This document shows positions 47,890 through 61,095 of a stretch of DNA of 64,000 nt, in pieces; position 1 is the first letter of the stretch, and each line of letters opens with the position of its first letter. The position numbers and the translations under genes were made by a program. Below the pieces are notes generated by a model. The model did no database searches and had not been told where the DNA came from. It worked only from the letters and a program-made list of their open reading frames with translations. The stretch comes from Dryas octopetala (taxonomy: Eukaryota > Streptophyta > Magnoliopsida > Rosales > Rosaceae), in contig OY992835.1 of NCBI GenBank assembly GCA_963921425.1, positions 11,284,001-11,348,000 on the forward strand, written 5' to 3'.

Positions 47890-48418
47890 GGCCAAATTAC
47901 ATTTTTGATCTTTGTAGTACTTTAACGAAGTTTTCACTTTGATCCCTGTTCTTTTAATTTTGGCAATTTTAATCCTGTACTTTCATTATATTTGCAATTA
48001 AGTCCAAACTGTTAACTCAATTTATTTTTAAACAGAAATTATGACGTGACAATGTATATGAATGTATATTTTAGACATTTCGTAATTAATACGGTCCAAA
48101 TAAACAATTTAAAAAGTTAAATAAAATATACTTAAGAAAGAAAAAAAAACAAATAATGAAATAATTAAGAAAAAAAGATATGGGTCTAAATGTGATTGGG
48201 CAATGTCACTCGATTAAATGAGTTTCACTCATAAGTTATTTTAAATGTTCAAAATATCTCGGCTACATTATATTTTCGCCAATAATTTAAACCTAATTAA
48301 TGATTTGGACTCAATTGCAAACATAATGAAAATACGGGACTAAAATTTTCAAAATTGAAAGAACTTGACCAAAGTAGAAACTTCGTTAAAGTACTGGGAC
48401 CAAAAATGCAATTTAGCA
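47890..48418. mobile_element. Mutator-type MITE with 9-bp target duplication
   Basis: 529 bp with inverted arms of about 130 bp. The left arm has CCAAATTACATTTTTGATC and TACTTTAACGAAG; the right arm has the inverse, GACCAAAAATGCAATTTAG and CTTCGTTAAAGTA. Perfect 9-bp repeats TATAAGAAA flank it (47881-47889 and 48419-48427). No coding capacity. Confidence 0.88.
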
Positions 48419-48569
48419 TATAAGAAAACAATGGTCATAAATTTCTTTAAAGGTATAATCAATGGTGCTTCAAGTTTGGTTAATTTTAGGTCACAAGTCA
48501 AACTTTTATGGTTGACTTTTTATAATAGAAAAAGTCTATTTTACCCTTTCATGAGATTTAATGTAAGTG

Positions 48570-49090
48570 CCATGTGTATCCCTCCCACATAGTGACTACC
48601 ATGTGTATATATCTCTTCCACATAGCGACTACCATGTGTCACTACTAGCCAATTGCCACATGTCATTTCCCAACCACGAAAATCCACATGCATATATGTA
48701 GTGTCTTATTTTCATGTAGTGTCATGTGTCACCACTACCAACGGCCACATGACACTTCCCAACCACCCACAGTGCACTGAATGTCATGCAGTGTCTAATT
48801 TTTATGTAGTATCATATGTCACCATTGACCAACCGCTACATGTCATTTCCCAACGATCCACAGTGCACCATAAGGTCCATAAGTCATGCAATGTCTAATT
48901 TTAAAACAGTGTCATGTATCACCACTAGTTAGCCAATCGCCACATGTCATTTCCCAATCACCCATAATGCACCACGTGTCATTTTGTCTCTAATTTTCAT
49001 GCAGTGTCATGTGTCACCACTAGCAAACCGTCACATGTCACTTCACAACCATGTACCCACAGTGTGACATGTGTCATGCAGTGTCTAATT
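48570..49090. repeat. Minisatellite of about 115-120-bp units
   Basis: Four to five diverged head-to-tail units. Each carries CAGTGTCTAATTTT, then (G/A)TGTCATGTGTCACCACTA, a CCAATCGCCACATGTCA-type stretch and a CACAGTGCACCA-type stretch. Units differ by many substitutions and small indels, so the array is old. Confidence 0.85.
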
Positions 49091-50745
49091 TATTTTTGAA
49101 AGTCATGCCTAATTGTTGTGAATGTCTTGCGGGGCCTAATTGAAATTGATCTATTGATGGATATTTAGAGAGCATGAGTTTTTTTGACATGAAAGGCACA
49201 CAAAAAAAAGTCACTCCATCATAGTTAAAAAAAAAAAAAACTAATACTGCATTTAAGTGACATAAACCTGACACTGAATCACAATCACGGAAAAAACTAA
49301 CACTGAATTTTGGCATAAACGACGTACGAATCAAAGTTAAAATAAAGAACTTATGGATGTTTGAAATATAGGGGCATTATTGTCATTTAAAACTTGAATA
49401 TATCATAGTCAAATCTGCATCTAGGCGTGACTTGGTTACACATGTGCAACTCGTCCTAAGTACAACCAACTTTTTTGGCCTCCATTAGGCCCGATTCTAT
49501 TGTGATCAGTTCATCTTTGGCTACTGATTCTTCTAGTCTTCTCCGTTTTTTCTCAAGGGCCAAGCATGATAGAGAAATGATCGACCTCGAAAGTCGCAGG
49601 GATTTGTCGTCGTGTTTTCTAGTTTTTCGCTATTCTAGCACTATATAATAACTTTTTGGGTACCATAATGATTAGACGTTCTTCGTGCTCTATAACCTTC
49701 GCATGCAAATGAAATCAATCGGATGTAGCTGAGAACAAATGGCGAAGGTGGTGTTCAGCGCCGTTCAATGTATGCATTTTTTTAAAAAAATTATTAGAGG
49801 TATTTTAGTCCTAACAAGATATTTTGTCAGACTTGTCCAACTTGACTTACTCTTATGGTGTGTTTGGATGAAGGAGTTTCAAAGTATTAAGAAATTCTAA
49901 TATGATGGAATTTGACATATGTGATTTAAAATTATAAAATTTGTAAATTATCTTGTTTGTCTAACCTATTAAACATAATAGAATTTAAATACAAAATTTA
50001 TAGTTTCATTTTTTTATGTATTAAAGTGACGGTGGTGGCAACAACAACACGGATGATGGTTGTGGTTAGGTGATGATAGTGGTAGGGGTGATGGCCCAGA
50101 GCGGTAGAAGAAATTAATGGTGGCAGAAGTGATGGATGACGAAAGAATTGGTGGCGAAAGTAATAGTGTTGATGTTGGTGGCGGCGACAACAAGGGTGAT
50201 GGTGATGGTAGCTTGGTGGTAGTGGTGGTGGTATATATTGTGATTAATTGGCAAAGTGGTGGGTGGTTGTGACTTATTTTTCTTCTGTAAAAAATCTTTC
50301 ATTTTCTTAAAATTTTGAAAATGACACCAACTTAGATGAAATTCAAAGTTGAGATTTATAGCCTTCAAATTCCAATTTATTTATTTTTTCTCATTAACCA
50401 AAACAAGGAAATTATAACATATCATTTCTTAATGGCCATAAAAAAAATAATATATCATTTCTTAAAGGCCCCTAAAAGTAACTTTTGTTCTCACTTTGCA
50501 GCCTTAAACTTTAATATTCCCATATATAATTAGGAGAAGTTCTCTTACCCAAACATCTTCCAAATTCATTAGAACTAGCTTTCTCAAACAATTTTTTTGA
50601 CATTTTCATCATCAGAGAGTTTTTAACTGACACCGTGTCCATATTCTATGGAGAGATACAAGACTTATCCTTATATATATCTTGAAGGGGCACTTCCATC
50701 ATTTCCTAAATAGTGTATTATTTTATCACATTAAGTATTATATGT
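49091..50745. other. Gene-free region with a GGT-rich tract
   Basis: From about 50025 to 50265 the + strand is rich in GGTGGT, GATGGT and GTGGCA triplets, a degenerate trinucleotide repeat. ORFs through it are low-complexity His/Asn/Thr on the other strand and I do not call a gene. The rest is AT-rich with no recognisable feature. Confidence 0.45.
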
Positions 50746-51555
50746 TGTTGATGTCAAAAACTGGAGAGTCAAAGTATTAACGTAGAATAATAAACTTATT
50801 CTTCACTGTCTCCTCCAAAGTGAATGATCTCTAGGGCTTGGAGTGTCCAAGCTTGGGAGTGACATTGATAGCAAGTTCCTGCACAAACTAGAATGAAAGT
50901 CACTGGCCGGAAGTGGCACCGATGTGATACCAACTTAACAGCCTCCGATGGTAAAGTCATGCTAGTTTGGCTAGATTTTGACAGAGTTTTTGTGCAAATA
51001 TTGTTGTGTGTACTCTAATAGAGTTAGTATCTTCCCTTTTAAAAGAAAATGTAGGTGGGAAGATTTTTACTTGTGTACAGATGTAGAATGGAGGTAAGGC
51101 CACGTCCCCAGGTCAGAATAGTACCATGCACATCCACCAAGAGGGTTTACATTAAATGTAATGATGCCTTTGGGGAGAGTTAGTTGTGTAAGATGTCCCA
51201 ATTGGCCCTGTATTTGCCAGACAACCCAGCGATAACGCCACAGGTACTCAAGTGTAAAGAGAAAATATCGAGATGACCCAATCTGGGCGGTATGCCTGGA
51301 TATCGATCCCACCTTAAGATCTTTTGGTGGGGTCAATACGGTATTGGGTTCAACTGATCCGATCATGGCCAGATCCTCCCTCTAGGAACGACACAAGTGT
51401 CAAGGTATACGCTCATAATTCCGCTCTTAGGATGTACCTCTATCCAGTCTAAGTCAAACTGTTAAAAGTGGATGTACGTACCCCGGCCCCATCTTGTCAA
51501 GCCACCTGTCAATTTGTGACTCGCCAAATTTACATAGTAGATTTATCCACAAACA
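50746..51555 (-). mobile_element. Solo LTR, diverged relative of copies A and B
   Basis: Read on the minus strand it begins TGTTTGTGGATAAATC and ends GACATCAACA, the same terminal words as the LTRs at 19162 and 20730. The middle is shorter (810 bp in all) and much diverged. Flanks TATGT and TATAC match at only three of five positions, so the insertion is old or the borders are slightly off. Confidence 0.6.
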
Positions 51556-51718
51556 TATACTATACACGTATGCCATATATAGTACTCTTTACGATGAAAT
51601 TTAAGCTGGCAATTATTAATTTGATAACAAAAATTTAGAGTACTACTAGGAATTTGAAATTGTGTACTAAATTTAAACCTCAAATAATATGATAGTGTTG
51701 CATTGATTGTTATTTAAA

Positions 51719-52107
51719 GGAGTGTTCTAAAACTAACTGGTTAGCAAGTTAATATGAAGCTAATCATACTTTTGGGACCACCACATAACTAATCTCATAA
51801 TCTGAACCATCAATTATTTAGGCCATACTTCAAAGATCATCATTGCAAAAAATCAACTAAATCAAAAATCATTTAGTCATCTAATTTAAATCAAATAAAT
51901 AGACGATCAGTGTTTTCGATAAAAGCATATAAATAGTTGTTATTATAATCAAATAACTAAATGACTTTCGATTTTGGAGATTTTTTACAAAGATGATCTA
52001 GGGTCTAAAAAATAGACGGTTCGAATTTTGAAATTACATTGTGCGGTGAGCCCAACATGGTGGTTAGTTTTGTATAAACTTACTAACCAGTTAGTTTTAG
52101 AGTATTC
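51719..52107. mobile_element. MITE with TAAAACTAACTGGTTAG inverted ends
   Basis: The left end GTTCTAAAACTAACTGGTTA is inverted on the right as TAACCAGTTAGTTTTAGAGT. Internal stretches GCAAAAAATCAACTAAATC and AAAAAATAGACGGTTCGAA resemble the interior of the MITE at 56594-57001, so both may belong to one broad family. No coding capacity. Confidence 0.7.
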
Positions 52108-53185
52108 TTGGTTATCTAAATTCGTGATTCAAGATTATTTATTTACAACAAATAAAACAATAACACATCATTTGAAATTTTGGTATCCATATATGAGGCA
52201 TTATTCAAAAAGAGTTTTAATTAAACGTCTAATCTAAAAGGTAGGTGCTTTCCCTGGCCGAAAAAAAAACAAGGTAGGTGCCCTTTTTTTTTCGGAAGTC
52301 AAACCAAGTCAACCATTCTACTTTCCTGATTCTCCATTATCGAGTGGAAAGCAAAAACTGAATTTAATAATTTATGGTTCCAGAACAAAATTGAGCGCAA
52401 GTGGGTGAAGCCGAGCCGCGACCGGAGTAGTTGAAAACAAGAAAAAAGCGACCCATGCATGCATCCCACTTGCCACTTGGAGTTGTTTTCGTCAATCCGA
52501 TTCCATTCAAACTATTGGTTACAGTATGTATGTCTCTTGGGCCCTTGGCGTCTTCCTAATTTTAAAAATAGAGAGGTTTTGGTTATAATTAGATTAATAT
52601 ATATATTACAGGACATGCATGGATTTATTAATGTATTTCTACATATTTGTATGACTGTGATATATTGGAGCTGATGAAATCCAAATCGATCTCAAGCATA
52701 CGTACATTTGAATTAATCCAAATAAATTTTGGAATGTACTTCAATTTCAAAGAGGCATTGTTTTCGGAATTGGGATTCTCTACTAATATTTTGGTGTTAA
52801 TTTTGTAGTTATCTTGAAGATTAAGTTGTTTCAGACTTCTATATAACTGTCTTTTAAATATAAAATTTATATTATAAAATCTAAATTCAAGACGTTTAAC
52901 TTGTAATTCTAGAATAATCATGTGAATATAAGTACAATATTAATACCAATAAATCAGCAGAAGATCCTATTCGTGTTGTTTTCAACAGGTATGGTTGTCA
53001 AGGTGTCTTTGAGCCTAGAATTTATTAATAATATAGCGGAAGTAATATATTATTAAGTATGAAAAGCGCTATCATCTTCTTAAATTTTTCTCCGAAGAAG
53101 TGCAAATACATTGTTAATTAAGTATTAACCTTCAACTCCAGCATAAGAGCATGACCAAATTAATTAACTCTTCGAAATAGAAGAA
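52108..53185. other. Gene-free region upstream of peroxidase 2
   Basis: AT-rich, with traces of similarity to the region upstream of peroxidase 1 near 52460-52530. No coding signal. Confidence 0.4.
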
Positions 53186-53367
53186 GGGCACCTTTAATAT
53201 TTGCTTTTGAGCCCTATATATAGATCCATCACATACATATATATCCTAGTCATGAACAATCACGAATAATTATTTAGGGCACCTTTAATATTTGCTTTTG
53301 AGCTCTATATATAGATCAATCACATATATATATATATATACCTAGTCATGAACAATCACGAATAATT
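53186..53367. repeat. 91-bp tandem duplication upstream of peroxidase 2
   Basis: Two units, 53186-53276 and 53277-53367, both with GGGCACCTTTAATATTTGC and CATGAACAATCACGAATAAT; the second has an expanded TA run. Confidence 0.9.
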
Positions 53368-53560
53368 GTTTTTTCCTCGTTTAATTTACATATGGTTTTG
53401 AAAGCTGTCTATATAACCATGAAGTCAACACTTGGTTTTTGGTGGGATATATGCTGTCTTTTTTTGTCTTGAAGCAATTGTATGATGTCCTTCCTCCATA
53501 CCCCACCCACTCTAGCCAGTAACGCGTTTTACGCAGCAAAGTTTGAAATTCAACCACAAA

Positions 53561-53561
<1 letters not shown>

Positions 53562-53636
<75 letters not shown>
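53562..53636 (+). repeat. (CT)n microsatellite in the peroxidase 2 promoter
   Basis: About 75 bp of uninterrupted CT, followed by CCATGCATGCACAATAA and CTATATATACACC, a TATA-box-like site about 110 bp before the ATG. Confidence 0.9.
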
Positions 53637-53639
<3 letters not shown>

Positions 53640-53765
53640 CATGCACAATAATGCTCTATATATACACCATATATTCTGCAATCCTTCCTCACATCACAAG
53701 CCCCTTAGCTAGTTAGCTTGAGTACTGATCTTCTTCAGCTCGACCTACTATTGAAGCTCATCATC

Positions 53766-55567
<1,802 letters not shown>

Positions 55568-56593
55568 TATTGATTGAAAAACAAGTCTTTGTAGTAGTAC
55601 GGGCAATAACCGCACACAATAAATTAATATTGGTGCATTGATTGTTTCCATCTTTTGAATTTGCAATAATTGGCATTGCTAATTTCTTCTGAAAACAAGA
55701 TCGAAATAATTGGCTTGCTAGTTATTAATTAATAAAGTGTTCATTTGACACTATACTACTATATTAATTATATCTTCTCTTTAACTAATAATATTATTGT
55801 CTCCAATTAGGATATGGACTAATTAATCAAGGCATGGAAGCAGCTTAATTTTTGGATCTAAATATATATATATAGGTTTATTGGGGAGTATAATATCTTG
55901 TAACATATATAGTAGTAGCTCTGTTCTTTGACTAGAATGAAGCTTTTACGTTTGACTCAATAAAATGAGTACAAGTTTATTCTTCATTTTCAAACTTGGT
56001 ATAATTTTACAATAAAGCATTTGCACCACATTTTTATACTATATTGACATATTGTAGCATATCAGTTATCACCAATAGATACCGCGTTGGGTTTTGTTTT
56101 TTTGCCAAAATACGATGTTGGCCGGGTTTGTTTAAGAAAAACTTTGCCTCTCAACACGTATATGTATATATATATATATACATGCACTCGGAGTGTCTTA
56201 TATTGGTTCTTAATTTTAATGCACATATAAATTTTTAGTTACATTGTTGTAAATGCATATTTGAAGTTGTAAGAGTGTTCGTAATCTTATTACTAAGGTA
56301 AGATTAATTCAACAAGGACTAAAAATTCTAATTTTCTCTTATGCAAGCATTTGGGTAATATTGAATGTTGTCGATCAGGAACTATTGAATCTTTTGCTCT
56401 TTTATATATCATTTTATTAATAGTGGAGATGTAAATCTTAAGCGTGTGGTTAATTGCCACTTAATTATATGCTGAAAGTAAATATGAAAAAGATTCAACG
56501 TCAATTGAAATTGATAGCTACTAGAACCCGGCCCATGAGTAGAATTATGTGAAGATCGACCTACATTTTGAGTACATGCATATATATATATAG
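55568..56593. other. Peroxidase 2 3' region, gene-free
   Basis: AT-rich 3' UTR and spacer with (TA)n runs near 55865 and 56165. No coding signal. Confidence 0.45.
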
Positions 56594-57001
56594 AGGGCCC
56601 TTCCAATAAGGAATCCCTCATTTAGTGTTAAATGAAGGATCACCTTGTGGGGCCCACACGAGTCGTTTTGTATTAATCCAAACCGTTCATTTTTTGCATC
56701 TTCATTGATAGATCATCCCTGCAAAAAATCAACCAAATCGAAAATCGTTTACTCGTTCGATTAAGCGGTCAAAGTTTAGGTGTTTATAGAGGAATTTGTT
56801 GTTCGTCCATTTGTTTTAAACTTTGACCGCTTAAACAAATGGCTAAACGATTTCTGATTTAGCTGATTTTTTGCAGAGATGATCTATCAATGAAGATGTA
56901 AAAAATAGACGGTTTGGATTAATACAAAACGACTTGGTTGGGCCACACAGGGTGATCCCTCATTTAACACTAAATGAGGGATCCCTTATTGGAAGGGCCC
57001 T
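56594..57001. mobile_element. Hairpin MITE with GGGCCCTTCCAATAAGG ends
   Basis: 408 bp, starting AGGGCCCTTCCAATAAGG and ending with the inverse. The arms stay complementary far inwards (CATTTAGTGTTAAATGA, ACGACTYG, TTAATCCAAACCGT, GATAGATCATC, TTTGACCGCTTAA words on both sides), so most of the element is one long foldback. It lies in a TA-rich site, which hides the target duplication. No coding capacity. Confidence 0.88.
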
Positions 57002-57025
57002 GTATATATATATATATATATATAT

Positions 57026-58018
57026 AGTGCTGCTATTTGCACATCTTTTTTTTTTCTTTTTGCATGCCCTTTTTCTATTTTTTTCTCCTACACACCCTCT
57101 ATCCTCTTCTAAAATTTAAAAACTCTCTTAACACACCCATCTAATTACCCTAATGCCCCTATTTTATTCATTTCACAAAATTTAACACAACACACCCCAT
57201 CACCCAACACACCCCATCAATAATAAAAAATAAAAAAAACCACAGCCCAACCTTCTCCCTCACCCCGACCACCTCCCTCCCTCCCTCTGTTTCTGTCCAA
57301 CTCCGACGACAACACCCGACCCACCCCTTCCCAGCCCCTCCTTCTCCCTCACCCCCTGATCACCTCCCTCCCTCAACGACCGCCCCCTCCCTCATTATCT
57401 GTCTCTGTCTAGCTCCAACAACAACCCCAGCCCACCCTCTCCCTGCCCTTCCGACTGCCACCACCTTCTCCCTTTCCCCCTCTCTATCTCTCTCTCCACC
57501 TTAAAAAAAAATGTAGATGGTGGCTGGTTCGGCGGGGCCAGTGCTGAAACCTATGGTTTTGTTTGGCGGGTACTTGTCGAACAAAACCATATGTTTTGGC
57601 ACTGGCCCGCCGAACCAGCCACCACCTGGAAATTTTTTTATTACCGAACCAGCTACCATCTTCTCCGGTGAGTTCATTGTTTCCAGCGGCGTCAAGAAAG
57701 AAAAGTGAGGCTCGGGAGAGAGAAAGAGAGTGAGGGAGAGGGTGAGTTCGGGAGAGAGAGTGGGTTTAGGAGAGAGAATGAGATAGATTGGGCTGGGGGA
57801 GGGAGATGGTCGGGGTGACCGGTGAGGGAAGAAGAGGGGCTGCTGGGTTTGTGTTTTTTTTTTTTTGGTCTGAATTGATGGGGGGGGGGTGTGTTGGGTG
57901 TGGGAATGAGAGAGTGGGAAAGAGAGGGAGGGTGTGTTTGGTCTTTTCTCTTTGATTGGTTTTTTTTTAAGTGGGGTGTGCAAAAAGAAAAAAAAAATGG
58001 TGTGCAAACAGCAGTACT
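57026..58018. mobile_element. Foldback element with pyrimidine-rich left arm and purine-rich right arm
   Basis: Ends AGTGCTGCTATTTGCACA and its near-inverse TGTGCAAACAGCAGTACT, both in TA runs. The left half is C/T-rich (CTCCCTCACC, CACCTCCCTCCC) and the right half G/A-rich (GAGAGAGTGAGGGAGAGG), so the 993-bp unit can fold on itself. A near-perfect short hairpin sits at its centre (57517-57626). ORFs inside are by-products of the simple sequence. Confidence 0.8.
57517..57626. repeat. Near-perfect internal hairpin, about 45-bp stem
   Basis: The left arm from GGTGGCTGGTTCGGCGGGGC through AGTGCTGAAACCTATGGTTT is the inverse complement of the right arm from AAACCATATGTTTTGGCACT through GGCCCGCCGAACCAGCCACC, with a handful of mismatches and one extra G. 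The loop is roughly 15-25 nt. Size and pairing are like a plant small-RNA precursor, but no expression evidence exists here. Confidence 0.75.
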
Positions 58019-58823
58019 TTATATATATATAATGATAATTTAACAGTCACCAATTAATTTCTCTAGCTCTTGAAAATGTAATCTAAACTTAATTTAATTA
58101 ATGCTTAGTGTGTTCAATGTTAAAAAAAGTACCTACTTTTTTTATGTTTTAAAATTAGTGTCCATGTTTTTATGTATTCTCTCTTGATAAGTTGAATTAG
58201 CATTGCTGTGACTAGGAAGGTCAATGACTCCCCAACCAACTTGGCGTCACTAACCCACCTCTGACCCCACATGCGCTTCATCATTGTCCATTCAAGCTTG
58301 TCATTCACTTGCAGGCTTGTCACATCTCCAGCACATTCAACATTATTCCACACCAATACTTCATTGAAATAAGGTTTCCCAGTAATTATATATAAATCGA
58401 ATACCTAGCTAGCCTCCTTTCTTTTGGCATGGATGATGGAGCCCCGCAAAACAATCCCTAATAATTGTGAACATATTCTTTAATTATGCTATTTTATTTC
58501 ACATGTTGAAAATGAGAATAATAAAACAATTAATGTTCTTCTGTCATACAGTTTGAAATTTTTTCTTATCGATCATAATAAAAAAATATGATGGTAACCT
58601 AGCCTGCGATATATTAATATTGGAATAATGCCAGCCTTGTACTCAGCAATATTGAGGAACACAGGCTTGGCTATATCGAAATGCTCCCGCGCGGAGGGTT
58701 GCACCATTCTCCATAATATTATTATCACTTGGCTGATTCCAATTTGGTGGGTAACGCGTAACATATATACTAATGCATATATAGTACTTGCAATTGGTTG
58801 TTGTTTAAAGATAATTAATAATT
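58019..58823. other. Gene-free region
   Basis: AT-rich sequence between the foldback element and the next MITE. A weak minus-strand ORF at 58120-58356 has no recognised motif. Nothing supported. Confidence 0.35.
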
Positions 58824-59232
58824 GACTTTTTTACACTTTATTTGCCTGAATTTTGAATTCAATTTCACTTCATTACTTAAAAAAAATTTGTGTTAATTTA
58901 CCATCTGAATTAAAAATTTGTTACAATATACCACTTATAGCTTATTTTCTCTAAATTTTTGTTAAAAATAAGAGTGTTTTGGTCTTTTTTAAGTTCTTAT
59001 TGTTAGAAAAAGATGGTTTTTTTTTTTTACACTTTACTTGTTTTGACATAGTAAAAAACTGACTTAAAAAGACCAAAACATCTTTATTTTTAATAAAAGT
59101 TTAGACAAAATGAACTATAGATGGTATATTGCAACAAATTTTTAATTCAGGTGATAAATTGACACAATTTTTTATTTAAGTGATGAAATGAGATTGAACT
59201 CAAAGTTCAGATGGGTAAAGTATAATAAAGCC
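58824..59232. mobile_element. Mutator-type MITE with 9-bp target duplication
   Basis: 409 bp with long inverted arms (about 180 bp): left ACACTTTATTTGCCTGAA and GACATT-free TTACCATCTGAATTAAAAAT; right the inverse ATTTTTAATTCAGGTGATAA and CAGATGGGTAAAGT. Perfect 9-bp repeats TTAATAATT flank it (58815-58823 and 59233-59241). No coding capacity. Confidence 0.88.
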
Positions 59233-59822
59233 TTAATAATTTATACCAAATGTTGCGGAGCCTCCTTCACATAATGTGGCATAAGCAAGCTTCCAAGAGC
59301 CGACCATCAGTGAACTTTGATATCTAAACTTTATACCATTCTAGTTTTTCGAAAGAACTAATTTTATATATTTTGAAATTAATGTTACGTAACACCTGTT
59401 TTGATATCGGGTTTATTTTCTAAAAATTGAGATAATTGGTCAATATCATCGAACATTTACTGCATATTTATTTAGTGGCCAACCTGCACAGATAAGTGCT
59501 AATTAAACATCAATTTCATATCAAAAGTCTTCAATTGTCATATATTTAATTTCAACATCTCCAAGGACCCAAAAGTTGTCTACATATCACAAAAATTAAG
59601 GAGAAACCTCATCATCTCTAACCCATTCCTTCAAATATATCAAAGCTAGATTATGCATCATTTAAAGACCCTTTACAAAAACTATTAGGCACTTAGGCAC
59701 ACATTTTCTAAATTTCTCATTCCCTTTTACAAAATATGGGAATAGCAGCATTTTAATTAATTGATCTAAGTTCTAGAATATTCACAAAATGGCACATACA
59801 TCCAGCCATCACCACATATACC

Positions 59823-59929
59823 AAAGCCTACACATAATTCAAGTTAACAAAGTCACCCCATTCAACTCGAACATCATCAATTTGGTCTTGGGTGTAACTG
59901 CATCGCTTGATCCTCGATTTGCTCCACTG
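59823..59929 (-). other. Exon-like fragment of an unrecognised gene
   Basis: On the minus strand, after TGTGTTTTCAG at 59930 upwards, an open stretch of 33 codons reads WSKSRIKRCSYTQDQIDDVR then VEWGDFVNLNYV and a stop. A good acceptor and non-random composition make it look like a last exon. I do not recognise the family and find no partner exons; it could be a captured or decayed fragment like the uL1 piece next to it. Confidence 0.3.
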
Positions 59930-60289
59930 AAAACACAAAGAAAAATTACATTATTTTAGCTTAATATATAATAAGGTAGCTTAAAGCTAGCTAGCTTGCT
60001 CGTACTAAAATAATGCATGCAGCTAGCTTGTGCAAATTCACACCTATACTCAATTAATAAGATCATATATACACATGGGCCAAATAACATTCAAATTAAG
60101 GTAGGTCAATTTCAGTCATCTCAATTATCATCAAATAAGAGTATAAGACTATGTCCTTTTCTTCATAAACATATATGTGCATGGTTACCTACTACTTGTC
60201 ATACCCAGACATGGTTCATCGATCAAGTTTATATACATGTATGTATGATTAATTATAGCTGCATAAAATTCTGAATGGCTAACAAATAG

Positions 60290-61095
60290 CTCATGAATGG
60301 TTCAGCAATCAACATGGCTAACAAATAATATTATCCTCTGCAATCCTAGGCATATGTTTATAATTGCATTGATATGAAAGAGCAAGATACCTAGTGTGTG
60401 ACATTGAAGTTCGATCAACATGCAGACCAAATTTCACCTTTATTTAATTAGTTTATCCCAAAATAACAATACAGGAAACACGAGTAATTTGTGCTACTTA
60501 ATTACACTTTTTTAAACTCGTAGGCTTTGCTAGCAAAAGAGAACTCATAAATGCACCAATGTTCTCACGTAGATACTCCTCTGTGAAGCTTACCTGAAAA
60601 GAATTAAAGAATAATGGTGAGAATAGATAAACAAATAAGAAGGTCATTTCCACAAATTTGACTCTAGCAAACAAGCATGCGTAGAAATCAAACATTATGG
60701 TACCTTTTCAAGTCCCACATGTACAATTGATCTTCTGTCCATTTTATAACGTACCAATATGACATTGTCTCACTATATACAGTGCCCCAGTTATGTCACG
60801 GTACCTAGCTATATGATATATAGTATAACCAACATTAGTAGCCACCCACAGATCTGCAAATCGAATAAAAAATTACAGTATAATAAACTCACTTTACAGT
60901 TAAGCATCAAACAACACTCTCTAAGAATCCTTGCAATCCAAAAAAAAAAAAAAATACATTAAACATTCCCTTTTGATTAATGGAGCAATAAAAATGGCTA
61001 ATCCCACAATAAAGAGTTAAGATTTAAAAAACTTTGTCAGATGCATAACCATTTTTTTTGTTGCAAAACACTTGTCAACATTGAGCTTGCAGGTG
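60290..61095 (-). pseudogene. Inverted partial copy of the uL1 gene (exons 5-8 and introns)
   Basis: The minus strand here repeats about 7173-7990 of the uL1 gene, introns included. 61095 downwards reads KLNVDKCFAT. 60590-60505 reads VSFTEEYLRENIGAFMSSLL then LAKPT. The following intron with its CCTAGGATTGCAGAGGATA-type words is also shared. Exons 6 and 7 between them are damaged or partly lost. No upstream or downstream uL1 exons are present. It is a DNA-level duplication about 52 kb from its source, in opposite orientation, and cannot encode uL1. Confidence 0.8.

Noticed and set aside
48570-49090. CRISPR-like array
   Set aside because: Plant nuclear context; units are long and diverged with no short identical repeats or unique spacers.
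50114-50368. Minus-strand His/Thr-rich ORF
   Set aside because: Translation of a degenerate GGT/GAT repeat.
57501-58007. 168-residue minus-strand ORF rich in Pro/Ser/Thr
   Set aside because: It lies wholly within the foldback element and reflects simple sequence and the hairpin.
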